A stretch of DNA of 64,000 bases from Bacillota bacterium (GTDB lineage: Bacteria; Bacillota; Bacilli; Bacillales_A; Planococcaceae), in assembly GCA_023405135.1 (NCBI GenBank), contig JAEXYZ010000039.1, forward strand, positions 24,189 to 88,188. The letters run 5' to 3'. Positions within the stretch are counted from its first letter, which is position 1; each line of letters begins with the position of its first letter. The notes below the pieces were generated by a model, which worked only from the letters and a program-made list of their open reading frames with translations, made no database searches and was not told where the DNA came from. Position numbers and translations under genes: made by a program. Below, in pieces: positions 43,522-53,098 of the stretch.

Positions 43522-44883
43522 TATTTGGACGTAGACATAGTAGAGTTAACCATTAAGTTGGCAGCGTTTATATTATTAATTGCTGCTACGGCATTTTTCG
43601 TTGCAACTGAGTTTGCAATTGTAAAAGTAAGAACAACTCGCATTGATCAGCTAGTTGCGGAAGGCAATAAAAAAGCGATGAAAGCAAAAAAAGTTATCTC
43701 AAATTTAGATGAGTACTTATCAGCTTGTCAGTTAGGGATTACAATTACTGCCCTTGGTTTAGGGTGGCTTGGTGAACCTACTTTTGAAATGATTTTACAT
43801 CCTTTATTTCACATGATGAATATTGAAGCTGGTTTAGCTTCATTCCTTTCATTTATTATTGCTTTCATGGTTGTTACGTATTTACACGTTGTCGTAGGAG
43901 AATTAACTCCAAAAACGTTTGCCATCGAAAAATCAGAAGAACTTACTTTACAACTTTCAGGACCATTACTGTTGTTCCATAATATTATGTATCCTTTTAT
44001 CCGTGCATTAAATGGTTCAGCACGTGCATTATCCGGTTTATTCGGTTATAAAATGGCTTCTGAATCTGAAGTAGCTCACTCTGAAGAAGAACTTCGCATG
44101 ATTTTAGCAGATAGCTATAAAGGTGGCGAAATTAACCACTCTGAATACGAATACGTTAATAGTATTTTCGAATTCTCTGATCGTACTGCGAAGGAAATTA
44201 TGGTACCTCGAACTGAGATTGTTAGTATTGAGAAAGATTTAACAGTTAAAGAAGTATTTGATGTAATGGGTGTTGAACAATATACTCGTTACCCAGTTAC
44301 AGACGGTGATAAAGACCATGTAATTGGGCTAGTGAACTTAAAACATTTATTAACTGCGTTTATTAAAAATCCCGCCAATGGTGATAAACCAGTTATTGAC
44401 TATATGCAACCAATTATTCGTATTTTCGAAACAGTACCAATTAGTGATTTATTACTTAAAATCCAACAAGAACGTATCCATATGGCAATTTTAATGGATG
44501 AATATGGTGGTACATCAGGTTTAGTCACAATAGAAGATATCATCGAAGAAATTGTTGGTGATATACAAGATGAATTTGATGAAGACGAAATACCTGAAGT
44601 TCAAGAAATTAGTAATGGACACTATATTTTAGATGCAAAAATGTTACTTGAAGAAGTTAACGATATGTTAGGAATAAATATTGAAGACGACGATATCGAT
44701 ACAATAGGTGGATGGTTCTTAACCCAACGCTTTGATGCAGTTGAAGGTGACAGCTTTGATTTTGAAGGCTATGAATTCAAAATTAAAGAATTAGAAGGAC
44801 ATCATATTCTATATATCGAGGTAACTAAATTACCTGAACCAGAAAATGAAATAGAAGAAAATCAAGAACAAAAAGAAGATTAA
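43519..44883 (+). CDS. CNNM/CorC-family transporter (hemolysin family, MpfA-like)
   Basis: A 454-residue membrane protein: CNNM/DUF21 domain with about four helices (1-200, including ATEFAIVKVRTTRIDQL and LGWLGEPTFEMIL), two CBS domains (about 215-335, IMVPRTEIVSI and MAILMDEYGGTSGLVTIEDIIEEIVG) and a C-terminal CorC_HlyC domain (about 355-440). Relatives such as MpfA and YhdP-type proteins export Mg. The hemolysin name is historical. Translation start lies behind a hairpin. A CDF exporter gene follows. Confidence 0.92.
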   Translation: MYLDVDIVELTIKLAAFILLIAATAFFVATEFAIVKVRTTRIDQLVAEGNKKAMKAKKVISNLDEYLSACQLGITITALGLGWLGEPTFEMILHPLFHMMNIEAGLASFLSFIIAFMVVTYLHVVVGELTPKTFAIEKSEELTLQLSGPLLLFHNIMYPFIRALNGSARALSGLFGYKMASESEVAHSEEELRMILADSYKGGEINHSEYEYVNSIFEFSDRTAKEIMVPRTEIVSIEKDLTVKEVFDVMGVEQYTRYPVTDGDKDHVIGLVNLKHLLTAFIKNPANGDKPVIDYMQPIIRIFETVPISDLLLKIQQERIHMAILMDEYGGTSGLVTIEDIIEEIVGDIQDEFDEDEIPEVQEISNGHYILDAKMLLEEVNDMLGINIEDDDIDTIGGWFLTQRFDAVEGDSFDFEGYEFKIKELEGHHILYIEVTKLPEPENEIEENQEQKED

Positions 44884-44890
44884 ACATAAA

Positions 44891-44925
44891 TAAACGACTT
44901 TCCAAACATTGGAAAGTCGTTTTAT
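44891..44925 (+). terminator. Intrinsic terminator of the CNNM gene
   Basis: AAACGACTTTCCAA and TTGGAAAGTCGTTT form a 14-bp stem with a three-base loop and T tail. Confidence 0.92.
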
Positions 44926-44957
44926 CATGTTCTAAAGTTTTGTAGGGAGGAAACATT

Positions 44958-45857
44958 GTGGAGCTATATACAAATTTACGAGCAGGGGAAAAAGGAGCAT
45001 GGCTATCAATTGGTACATATCTCTTGCTTAGCTCTATTAAACTAATTATTGCCCATTTCGGAGCATCCGAGGCATTGAAAGCAGACGGACTTAACAATAC
45101 AACAGATATTATTGCATCGGTTGCTGTCTTAATAGGATTACGAATTTCTCAAAGACCTCCTGATCTAAATCATCAATATGGCCATCTTCGTGCAGAAACA
45201 ATTGCTTCATTTATTGCTTCATTTATTATGATGATTGTCGGACTACAGGTACTCGCTAGCTCTGTAATGAATTTGTGGAATCATGAACAACAGACACCTT
45301 CACCACTAACAGCCATCGTCGCATTAGGTAGTGCAGCTGTCATGTATGGTGTTTATCGATACAACTTATCATTAGCAAAAAAAATTAATAGCTCTGCAGT
45401 AAAAGCCGCAGCATACGATAATCGTTCAGATGCTCTTGTTAGTATTGGAACAGCAATCGGTATAGGTGGAGCCATTATCGGCTTTCCGATTATCGATACA
45501 ATAACTGCAATAATTGTTGGTATTATTATAATTAAAACTGCCATTGAAATTTTTTGGGAATCTGTTCAAACGTTAACAGATGGTTTTGATATAGAAGAGG
45601 CAGAAACATTATCTGTTCTTATTAACAACGTAGACGGGGTTATTGATTTAATTGATCTAAAAGGTCGTACCCATGGCAATATGACGTTTATTGATGTGAC
45701 TGTAACAGTTAATCCGAATTTAAATGTTTGGGAAAGCCATCGAATAACAGAGAAAATCGAATCAACTGTTAAACGTTTTAATCCCTTTAGTACAGTACTT
45801 GTCCACATTGAACCACATCACATACCAACTGCTACTGAAGAGGATTATCACTTTTAG
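44958..45857 (+). CDS. Cation diffusion facilitator (CDF) exporter
   Basis: A 299-residue carrier from GTG 44958 behind GGGAGGAAA. Six membrane helices (about 15-205) contain the metal-site segments LKADGLNNTTDIIAS and AAAYDNRSDALVSIG, with HQYGHLRAETIAS between; a C-terminal cytoplasmic domain of about 85 residues follows and ends in VHIEPHH. Metal may be Mn, Zn, Fe or Co; the D/N-D pattern suggests a MntE- or FieF-like protein but is not decisive. Confidence 0.92.
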   Translation: MELYTNLRAGEKGAWLSIGTYLLLSSIKLIIAHFGASEALKADGLNNTTDIIASVAVLIGLRISQRPPDLNHQYGHLRAETIASFIASFIMMIVGLQVLASSVMNLWNHEQQTPSPLTAIVALGSAAVMYGVYRYNLSLAKKINSSAVKAAAYDNRSDALVSIGTAIGIGGAIIGFPIIDTITAIIVGIIIIKTAIEIFWESVQTLTDGFDIEEAETLSVLINNVDGVIDLIDLKGRTHGNMTFIDVTVTVNPNLNVWESHRITEKIESTVKRFNPFSTVLVHIEPHHIPTATEEDYHF

Positions 45858-45883
45858 GAAAGGTCTAATTTTGAAAGAAATTT

Positions 45884-45925
45884 AAGAAGGGGTTATTCAG
45901 AGAAATTTCTGAATAACCCCTTCTT
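45884..45925. terminator. Strong bidirectional terminator
   Basis: AAGAAGGGGTTATTCAGA and TCTGAATAACCCCTTCTT form an 18-bp perfect stem. It ends the CDF gene (plus) and, downstream of the 40-bp repeats, the response regulator transcript (minus). Confidence 0.93.
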
Positions 45926-45978
45926 CCATCAATACACTGCTGTACTATTGAGCCCACTACTAATATGTAATGATGCTT

Positions 45979-46125
45979 TGTGACCCAATCTGAATTTATG
46001 TGATCATAAATATTTTTCAGCGACCAAACTCGAATTTTTGCGACCATAATTCTTTCTATATGCCCCAACTCGAATTTATCCGACCGTAATTATTTCTATA
46101 TGACCCAATCTTAACTGTGGCATCC
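45979..46125. repeat. Degenerate 40-bp tandem repeat (same family as 3271-3403)
   Basis: GACC or GCCC cores stand at 45982, 46022, 46062 and 46102 (period 40), and a second series GATCATAA, GACCATAA, GACCGTAA at 46002, 46042 and 46082 (period 40). The consensus alternates ATATGCCCCAATCTGAATTT and ATGCGACCGTAATTATTTCT, the same two half-repeats as at 3271-3403. It lies in the 3' region of the response regulator gene, before its terminator. Confidence 0.85.
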
Positions 46126-46128
46126 TTT

Positions 46129-46779
46129 TTATTGAATTTCACTACCTTCAGTTAAACCGTGTTTAACTGCGTAAAGTGCAGCCTGTGTACGGTCCTGTAC
46201 TTCTAATTTTGTAAAAATGTTCGATATATGTGTTTTCACTGTTTTCTCCGTTACAAATAAAGATGCGGCAATTTCTCGATTACTTTTCCCCTTCGTTAAC
46301 TCTGCCAATACATCCCGTTCTCTTGGAGTCAGTACATTTTTAACATGTGGCAAATTTTCCTCTTCTCTTAATGTTTCTTCCAACTGGGATGTTGCAGCAG
46401 GATGGATTATATTTTCACCTTTTATAATCTGACGTATCGAGTTCACTAAATCATCCGGTTCAATATCTTTTAATTGATAGCCCGCTGCTCCTGCTTCAAT
46501 GGCAGGTAATACATGATCCTTATCGGAAAAACTAGTAAGCATTAGAATAGCCATATTCGGCCATTTTGATTTAATTTTTTTCGTTGCTTGAATTCCATCC
46601 ATCTCAGGCATAACGAGGTCCATTAAAACGATATCAGGTTGCAGTGCTTCCACAAGTTCAACAGCTTCTTGCCCATTTTTTGCTTCCCCTACAACCTCAA
46701 TATCCTTTTGAGTTTTTAAAAAGAACAATAAGCCTCTACGAACGACATGGTGATCATCTGCAATTAAAACTCGAATCAT
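46129..46779 (-). CDS. NarL/LuxR-family response regulator (YhcZ/AirR-like)
   Basis: A 216-residue regulator with receiver domain (DDH at 8-10, phosphorylated Asp54) and a LuxR-type HTH (LTPRERDVLAELTKGKSNREIAASLFVTEKTVKTHISNIFTKL) at about 150-205. It follows its kinase gene by 11 bases. The pair resembles B. subtilis YhcYZ and S. aureus AirSR (YhcSR), redox-responsive regulators. Its 3' untranslated region contains the 40-bp repeats. Confidence 0.88.
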   Translation of the reverse strand: MIRVLIADDHHVVRRGLLFFLKTQKDIEVVGEAKNGQEAVELVEALQPDIVLMDLVMPEMDGIQATKKIKSKWPNMAILMLTSFSDKDHVLPAIEAGAAGYQLKDIEPDDLVNSIRQIIKGENIIHPAATSQLEETLREEENLPHVKNVLTPRERDVLAELTKGKSNREIAASLFVTEKTVKTHISNIFTKLEVQDRTQAALYAVKHGLTEGSEIQ

Positions 46780-46790
46780 TTCTTTCCCCC

Positions 46791-47906
46791 CTAATATGGT
46801 AAACGGATTAACAGCTCCGTACCTTTTCCAATTTCGCTAACCCAATCTACTGTACCACCAACAGCAATTGCCCGATCTCGGATTGATTGTAAGCCGATTG
46901 AAGGAATACTTAAATCTGGATCAATTACAAATCCTCTTCCTTCATCTTTTATAACAAGCAAAATGTCCGTAGCTGTTACAGTTATATAAATGATGGCTTC
47001 TTGAACTCCAGAATGCTTTCGAACATTATTTAATGCTTCTTGTGTAATGCGGAATAATGTCTCTTCTATACGTGATGGAAATTGTATAACACCAGAAACA
47101 TTTACAGTTAATTTAATATTTAGCATTTCAGCATACGCTTTTATAGCCTCGATTAAACCACTCTCAAGTCCTTTTGGTCGCAATTGCCAAATAAGTGCAC
47201 GCATTTCAGTTAAAGCAGATTGCGTAAGTTGTTGAATTTCTTTAAAGGTTTCTTTTATTTCCTGCTGTTCACTCATTTCGATTCCAGCACGGGCTGTTAA
47301 CGTTACAGAAAATAATAATTGATTGACTGAATCGTGCAAATCCCGCGCAAGACGATTGCGCTCCTGAACTAAAGCAATCTCTTGTTCTTGTTTAGTTAAA
47401 TAAATTCGTTTAATAGCAGAGCCTAATTGAAAGGCAACTGACTCAAGCAATTCAAGCTCTTCCTCTGAAAAACTAATCGTATGTGGTGTGGCGACATTTA
47501 AAATGCCAAAACGTTCTTCTCCTGATTGCAGTGGTACTGTTGCATGGTGAGTAATGCCCGCATTATCTCCAACATTTGCTTCAATAGCTGCTTCAATCCT
47601 TTGACATTCAATGATGTTTGATGCCCTTTTTAATTCATTATTTCGATATCTTGAAACACACCAACAGCCGCCTTTACTTAAATGCTGGCAATGATTAAAA
47701 GCTAGGGCTTCAGGTAATTTTTCGTGGGCTACTAACTCAGCCTTCCCTCTTTCATTAATAAAAAAAATCCAACCTGTTTCAAACTTAGTACCGTTTAAAA
47801 ACTTGCTTAAAGCACCTTTTAACATAGGAATCATTTCGGTTTCTTCATTTAATAGCTCGGCAATTTCCTTTAAAATCGTAATATTGGAATGATCATTTAC
47901 AGACAT
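46791..47906 (-). CDS. GAF-domain sensor histidine kinase with four-cysteine motif (YhcY/AirS-like)
   Basis: A 371-residue soluble kinase: GAF domain (about 20-170), HisKA_3 with His191 (RDLHDSVNQLLFSV) and HATPase domain (ALNNVRKHS, DEGRGF, GLQSIRDRA). In the GAF domain cysteines stand at 73, 81, 83 and 101, i.e. C-x7-C-x-C-x17-C. S. aureus AirS has a near-identical spacing whose cysteines bind a [2Fe-2S] cluster that senses oxygen. That this protein binds a cluster is inference from the spacing. Confidence 0.88.
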   Translation of the reverse strand: MSVNDHSNITILKEIAELLNEETEMIPMLKGALSKFLNGTKFETGWIFFINERGKAELVAHEKLPEALAFNHCQHLSKGGCWCVSRYRNNELKRASNIIECQRIEAAIEANVGDNAGITHHATVPLQSGEERFGILNVATPHTISFSEEELELLESVAFQLGSAIKRIYLTKQEQEIALVQERNRLARDLHDSVNQLLFSVTLTARAGIEMSEQQEIKETFKEIQQLTQSALTEMRALIWQLRPKGLESGLIEAIKAYAEMLNIKLTVNVSGVIQFPSRIEETLFRITQEALNNVRKHSGVQEAIIYITVTATDILLVIKDEGRGFVIDPDLSIPSIGLQSIRDRAIAVGGTVDWVSEIGKGTELLIRLPY

Positions 47907-48113
47907 GTCCGACTCACCTCTAAGTTATTAGTTTTATCATATCATTGAATGGAAGATGTCTGCATTTCTTCTCTACTCATACTTTTGGATGAAATTTGTT
48001 TATTTAAATGAAACTAGTATAATAATTAATGGAATTAATTCAATTTAATTTACATCTATTTATGAACACACTATAATCAAAAATGCAGTAGAATATAATC
48101 TAGGAGACACATA

Positions 48114-48539
48114 ATGAATAAAAAACTAGAAAATAGTTTACTATTTATATGGCTTGTATCATTAGTAGCAACACTAGGATCTTTATATTTTTCCGAGGTG
48201 CGAGGCTACGAACCATGTGAATTATGCTGGTATCAGCGAATTTTGATGTACCCAATCGTTATTATGACAACCATAGCTTACTTACAAAAAAATGCTCGTA
48301 TTGCAATTACAACAGCAGTTTTTTCATGTATTGGCGGCGCTATTTCCATTTACCATTATGGACTTCAAAAGCTAGATTTTTTAGCAGATTCAGCCCCCGC
48401 TTGCGGACGAATTCCTTGTACAGGACAATATATTAACATTTTTGGATTTATTACAATCCCATTTTTAGCTGGAACAGCATTTATTTTAATCGCCATTACT
48501 AGCTTTTATATGATTAAACAATTAAAGGGGGACAAATAA
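48114..48539 (+). CDS. bdbC: DsbB-like disulfide oxidoreductase BdbC
   Basis: A 141-residue membrane protein with four helices. The two redox pairs are CELC (about 36-39, in EPCELCWYQRILMYP) and the loop pair in APACGRIPCTGQY. BdbC/DsbB reoxidises a thioredoxin-like partner with quinone. It is directly followed by a thioredoxin-fold gene, as expected for such a pair. Confidence 0.92.
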   Translation: MNKKLENSLLFIWLVSLVATLGSLYFSEVRGYEPCELCWYQRILMYPIVIMTTIAYLQKNARIAITTAVFSCIGGAISIYHYGLQKLDFLADSAPACGRIPCTGQYINIFGFITIPFLAGTAFILIAITSFYMIKQLKGDK

Positions 48540-49010
48540 TTGAAGAAATTAGGAATTATTGGTGCGGTTGTTGTAGTATTATTTATCGCAATTATTTTAC
48601 TTACAAACTTAGCGAATCAAGATAAATTAAAAGATAATCCATATGGAACAGATAATTTAAGACAATCAACAATTGACTTGATGGATGATGAAAATTATCA
48701 AAATATTATACTACCTGAAGCATTAGAAGAAAAAATTGCTTCTGGAGAGCCTGTTGTCGCCTATATGTTTAGTCCTGAATGTCCACACTGTATGAAAATG
48801 ACACCAGCATTAATGCCAATTGCAGATGAAGTCGGTGTGCAAATCGACCAATTAAATATTTTAGAGTATGATAAAGGCTGGGATGATTACAATGTGGAAG
48901 CAACACCAACTTTAATTTATTTTAAAGATGGGAAAGAAGTAAATCGTATCGTTGGCGATTATTCAGATAACGAACAAGTTATTTATGATTTTTTAGAACA
49001 AGTTAAATAA
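48540..49010 (+). CDS. Membrane-anchored thioredoxin-like protein (CPHC active site)
   Basis: A 156-residue protein starting at TTG immediately after the bdbC stop, with AAAGGGGGA as ribosome binding site. One N-terminal helix (about 4-24) anchors a thioredoxin domain with active site CPHC (SPECPHCMKMTP) and the cis-proline segment VEATPTLIYF. It is the probable partner of BdbC; it is shorter than BdbD and closer in layout to BdbA or thioredoxin. Confidence 0.85.
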   Translation: MKKLGIIGAVVVVLFIAIILLTNLANQDKLKDNPYGTDNLRQSTIDLMDDENYQNIILPEALEEKIASGEPVVAYMFSPECPHCMKMTPALMPIADEVGVQIDQLNILEYDKGWDDYNVEATPTLIYFKDGKEVNRIVGDYSDNEQVIYDFLEQVK

Positions 49011-49083
49011 TAAGGGTGAAGTTAGTAGACAAGGTCGAAAATCGGCTTTGTCTTCTTTTTTACGATATTGTTGGAGGTACTAG

Positions 49084-49920
49084 ATGTTTCAATATGAAAT
49101 AACACAAGACGGATTAACAGTAGAAGAACTGCTGAGGACAAAGTGGCGTTTAGGGAAAAAAATCGTTCATGAATTACGGATGGCAAAAGCAGTGACGATT
49201 AATGACACACCTGTTCAATGGAATGAAAAGCTTGAAGCAGGCACAGTTCTTAAATTTACTTTTGACATTCCAGAATCAAATTATATACCAAATGAGACTT
49301 TTGAATGTGACATTCAATATGAGGATGAACATTGCTTAATTGTATCAAAGCCAAAAGGAATGGCGACTCATCCTAATGAACAACGGGACACCGATACATG
49401 CATGAATTATGTAATCGCTCATATTCAGGAAAATGGTGGCCGTTATGCAGAGCATGTTCATCGTTTAGATCGTGGTACAAAAGGGTTATTATTAGTTGCA
49501 AAGCATCCCATTGCAAAATCAATTTTTGACCGGATGATTGAAGAAAAATCAATTATTCGAACTTACGAGGCGGAAGTGCAAGGAAATATACGTGAAGAAA
49601 GTGATACTATTAACGCTCCAATTGGTAAGGATCGTCATCATGCCACGCGCCGTGTTGTTTCAAAATCTGGTCAGCATGCCGTGACCCATTTTGAAGTAGT
49701 GAAACGTTTTAAAAGCACTTGCCTTGTTCATTTAGTGCTTGAAACAGGACGCACCCATCAAATCCGTGTTCATATGGCACATATCGGTCACCCAATTGTC
49801 GGGGATACAATGTATAACGCTAGAGAAACAGCATCAGGTGATTACGAATTACATGCTATTCAGCTCGAATTTGAACATCCATTTTTAAATAAAACCGTTG
49901 TAGTAAAAGATAAAGCTTGA
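49084..49920 (+). CDS. RluA-family pseudouridine synthase (YhcT-like)
   Basis: A 278-residue enzyme with the catalytic motif HRLDRGTKGLL (Asp in HRLD) and the later GRTHQIRVHMAHIGHPIVGD segment. An N-terminal S4-like region (VEELLRTKWRLGKKIVHELRMAKAVTIN) precedes it. It isomerises uridines in rRNA or tRNA; the site is unknown. The usual S of RxxTSG is replaced by K. Confidence 0.9.
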   Translation: MFQYEITQDGLTVEELLRTKWRLGKKIVHELRMAKAVTINDTPVQWNEKLEAGTVLKFTFDIPESNYIPNETFECDIQYEDEHCLIVSKPKGMATHPNEQRDTDTCMNYVIAHIQENGGRYAEHVHRLDRGTKGLLLVAKHPIAKSIFDRMIEEKSIIRTYEAEVQGNIREESDTINAPIGKDRHHATRRVVSKSGQHAVTHFEVVKRFKSTCLVHLVLETGRTHQIRVHMAHIGHPIVGDTMYNARETASGDYELHAIQLEFEHPFLNKTVVVKDKA

Positions 49921-49947
49921 GCACCTAAAAATGCTCAAGCTTTTTTT
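49913..49947 (+). terminator. Intrinsic terminator of the pseudouridine synthase gene
   Basis: AAGCTTGAGCA and TGCTCAAGCTT arms overlap the stop codon and are followed by seven T residues. Confidence 0.93.
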
Positions 49948-50015
49948 ACAGAATATGAAATGTTTTTGTCAGCAAGCGCATTTCGAGCCAGGGCGAGCCG
50001 CCTTCGCTTTTCTTA

Positions 50016-50846
50016 TTAAAAGTCGAAGTGGAAATTGTCTGGGTCTTGACCGATACGTTCGTTTTTATTTAATTTATCAATTTGTACCATTTGCTCTGCT
50101 GATAGCTCAAAATCAAATATTTGCATATTTTCTTCAATACGGCTTGGTGTAACAGATTTCGGAATCGTAATTATATCATGCTGATAATGCCAACGTAGTA
50201 TTACTTGAGCAGTAGTTTTATTTAATTGCTGTGCGATGTTCGTAATAACTTCATCCTGTAAAACTGCTCCCCGGCCTAGTGGAGACCATGCTGTAACAGC
50301 GATATCATTTTCTTTACAAAAAGCACGTAACGGTTCTTGAGAAAGGTATGGATGTAATTCAATTTGATTGACCATTGGTTTTACATTTGCTTTTACAAAG
50401 ATTTTTTCTAAATGGTGTGCATGGTGATTTGATACACCGGTTACACGAATTAATTTTTCATCATAAAGACGCTCGATTGCACGATAAGTATCTACTAATT
50501 TATCTACTACAGGCCAATGTGTTAAATATAAATCCACATAATCTAGCCCTAGTTTTTTCAATGAAGTTTCAAAGGCACGTAATGTTTCATCATAGCCTTG
50601 ATCAGAATTCCATACTTTTGTTGTTACAAATATGTCTTCTCTAGCAACATTAGAGTTGCGGATTGCTTCTCCAACTTCTTCCTCATTTTTATAAAGTGCT
50701 GCTGTATCAATTGCTCGATAACCTACTTCTAAAGCTTTTGAGACCGCTTGGATTGTTTCTTCACGATCAGTCATTTTAAACACACCTAGGCCTAGATAAG
50801 GCATTTTTACTCCATTTACTAACTCTATTGATGGTATAACTGTCAA
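50016..50846 (-). CDS. Aldo/keto reductase (YtbE/YvgN-like)
   Basis: A 276-residue NADPH enzyme from TTG 50846, with GGGGAG upstream; a longer frame to 50867 lacks a site. The tetrad Asp-Tyr-Lys-His is visible in AIDTAALYKNEEEVG (Asp, Tyr), TTKVWN (Lys) and YLTHWP (His), and NADPH-binding IPKSVTPSRIEEN near the C-terminus. Likely detoxifies aldehydes such as methylglyoxal. Confidence 0.92.
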   Translation of the reverse strand: MTVIPSIELVNGVKMPYLGLGVFKMTDREETIQAVSKALEVGYRAIDTAALYKNEEEVGEAIRNSNVAREDIFVTTKVWNSDQGYDETLRAFETSLKKLGLDYVDLYLTHWPVVDKLVDTYRAIERLYDEKLIRVTGVSNHHAHHLEKIFVKANVKPMVNQIELHPYLSQEPLRAFCKENDIAVTAWSPLGRGAVLQDEVITNIAQQLNKTTAQVILRWHYQHDIITIPKSVTPSRIEENMQIFDFELSAEQMVQIDKLNKNERIGQDPDNFHFDF

Positions 50847-51103
50847 ATTGCTCACTCCCCTTTTCAATTTCTTCCATTATACGATGAATTGCAAATTTTT
50901 CTAAAAAGATTTGCTTAGTTATTTTATTTTTCTTTTAAATAGAAAATAAGATTCCAATGTTATGTAAATATTTAAGAAAATATACTTATTTTCTACCATC
51001 ATTCCGTTCTAAGACCCTTTTACTATAAATATAAAATAAGAAAGACCTTTTATCTTTAGCTTATCTAATTCCCTATGAAAATTATGAAGAGGAGCTGATC
51101 GTT

Positions 51104-52717
51104 ATGATGGAAACCCCTTTATTATTAACAAGTTTTTTAAAGCGTGCTGAAAGATACTTCCCTCAAAAACTTATCATTTCTAGAACAAGTCCAGAAACTA
51201 TACACCGTATCCCTTATAAGGATTATGTAAAACGTACACGTAAACTCGCTGACGCCTTAACAAAACTAGGTATGAAAAAAGGGACAAAAGTTGGTTCCTT
51301 TGCTTGGAATCACCATCGCCATTTAGAAGCTTATTTTGCAGTACCTTGCGCCGGTGCAATTTTGCATATGATTAATATTCGACTCTCACCAGAACATATT
51401 ATTTATGTTATTAATCATGCAGAAGATGAAATTTTATTAATTGATGGGGACTTATTTCCATTATTCGAGAAAGCGATTCCATATTTAAAAACCGTAAAAC
51501 ATATAATTGTCATGCAAGATAATAAGGAAGTTCCTCCATCAAGCTTCACAAACGTATATTCATATGAAAAATTACTGGAGGAAGCTTCTGAACACTTTGA
51601 GTTTCCTGAAGACTTAGATGAAAATTCTCCTGCTGGTATGTGTTACACAAGTGCAACAACAGGTATGCCAAAAGGGGTTGTTTATTCACATCGTGGATTA
51701 GTTTTACACACCCTTGCCCTTGGACTAAGTGATAGCATGGGACTTCGTGAGAAAGATGTCATTATGCCGATTGTGCCAATGTTCCATGTAAATGCATGGG
51801 GAATGCCTTTTGCTGCTGTAAACTATGGTGCTACTCAAGTATTACCTGGTCCAATGTTTACGCCTTCCCTAATTCTTGATTTAATCGAACGAGAAAAGGT
51901 TACAGTTACAGCAGGTGTCCCTACCATTTGGTTAGGTGTTGCACAAGAACAAGAGAAAAATCCAAGAGATTTGTCATCTCTTCGCTCAGTTGTTTGTGGA
52001 GGTTCAGCATCTCCGAAAGGGCTTATTCAAACATTTGAAGACAAGTTTAAAGTTCCATTTGTTGTTGGCTACGGAATGACAGAAACAACACCGATTGTGT
52101 CATTATCTACTTATACTTCTGAAATGGAAGATTGGTCACGAGAACAAAAATTGGATATTCGAGCAACACAAGGATTAACTGTTTCTTTATTGGACACAGA
52201 GGTAGTAAATGAGGCAGGCGAAGTTCCTTGGGACGGTCAAACGATGGGAGAACTTCGAATTCGCGGCCCTTGGATTGCCGATGAATACTATAAAGATGAA
52301 CGTACTACGGAAGCATTTAAAGATGGTTGGCTTTATACAGGAGATATAGCGGTAGTAACTCCAGAAGGATATATAAAAATTACAGACAGGACAAAGGATT
52401 TAATTAAGAGCGGTGGCGAATGGATTTCTTCAGTGGATTTGGAAAATGCACTAATTACTCATGAAGCTGTCTTTGAAGCTGCTGTTATTGCGATTCCTCA
52501 TGAAAAATGGCAAGAACGTCCTTTAGCTTGCGTCGTTTTAAAAGAAGGGAAAACTGCTACAAAAGAACAATTAATAAGCTTTTTAGAAGGACAGTTTGCA
52601 AAGTGGTGGCTTCCAGATGATGTAGTATTTATAAATGAAATTCCAAAAACATCAGTAGGAAAATTTTTAAAAGCAAAGCTTCGTGAGGAATTAAAGGATT
52701 ATCAAGTGAATAGTTAA
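51104..52717 (+). CDS. Acyl-CoA synthetase (AMP-forming, fatty-acid ligase)
   Basis: A 537-residue ANL-superfamily ligase with P-loop-like YTSATTGMPKGVVYSH (about 180-195), GYGMTETTP (about 325) and the C-terminal hinge LYTGDIAVVTPEGYIKITDRTKDLIKSGGEW; the catalytic lysine is in PKTSVGKFLK. Length and AWN-type N-terminus suit medium- to long-chain acyl substrates. Start ATG has GAGGAG upstream. Confidence 0.92.
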   Translation: MMETPLLLTSFLKRAERYFPQKLIISRTSPETIHRIPYKDYVKRTRKLADALTKLGMKKGTKVGSFAWNHHRHLEAYFAVPCAGAILHMINIRLSPEHIIYVINHAEDEILLIDGDLFPLFEKAIPYLKTVKHIIVMQDNKEVPPSSFTNVYSYEKLLEEASEHFEFPEDLDENSPAGMCYTSATTGMPKGVVYSHRGLVLHTLALGLSDSMGLREKDVIMPIVPMFHVNAWGMPFAAVNYGATQVLPGPMFTPSLILDLIEREKVTVTAGVPTIWLGVAQEQEKNPRDLSSLRSVVCGGSASPKGLIQTFEDKFKVPFVVGYGMTETTPIVSLSTYTSEMEDWSREQKLDIRATQGLTVSLLDTEVVNEAGEVPWDGQTMGELRIRGPWIADEYYKDERTTEAFKDGWLYTGDIAVVTPEGYIKITDRTKDLIKSGGEWISSVDLENALITHEAVFEAAVIAIPHEKWQERPLACVVLKEGKTATKEQLISFLEGQFAKWWLPDDVVFINEIPKTSVGKFLKAKLREELKDYQVNS

Positions 52718-52726
52718 ATAAATTTA

Positions 52727-52766
52727 GAGATCCAAATGCTATAAAAGCTTTGTTGGATCTCTATTT
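52727..52766. terminator. Terminator between convergent genes
   Basis: GAGATCCAA and TTGGATCTC with an inner GC pair enclose the loop. Confidence 0.85.
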
Positions 52767-52767
52767 A

Positions 52768-52962
52768 TTAATTTTTCCTTTTTTTAATCATTTTTTCATC
52801 GTTGTCATTATCTAAATCATCAAATTGAATCGGATCAGGGAAACGCATATCTTCTTCAAGCTGTGACCCATCTCGCATCCTTTCCATTTGCTTCCCTAGA
52901 AAGATTAAATCACCCATATTATTTGTCATTGTGCCGCTTAATTCATTATTATTTTGATCCAT
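52768..52962 (-). CDS. Small acidic hypothetical protein
   Basis: A 64-residue hydrophilic protein from ATG 52962, behind a perfect GGAGGAG. It begins MDQNNNELSGTMTNNMGDLI, has an acidic middle (FDDLDNDNDE) and ends in KMIKKRKN. I do not recognise it. No membrane segment or metal motif is visible. Confidence 0.65.
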   Translation of the reverse strand: MDQNNNELSGTMTNNMGDLIFLGKQMERMRDGSQLEEDMRFPDPIQFDDLDNDNDEKMIKKRKN

Positions 52963-53098
52963 TTTTCTTCTCCTCCTTACTTTACTATTCCCAAAGGATA
53001 TGTTTTGAACCATTTTAGACATAAATTAATGTAGTAAAGTTGATATAGATGAGCTATACTAATTAGAGAGATTTTATATACATGAGGAGGATACTTCC

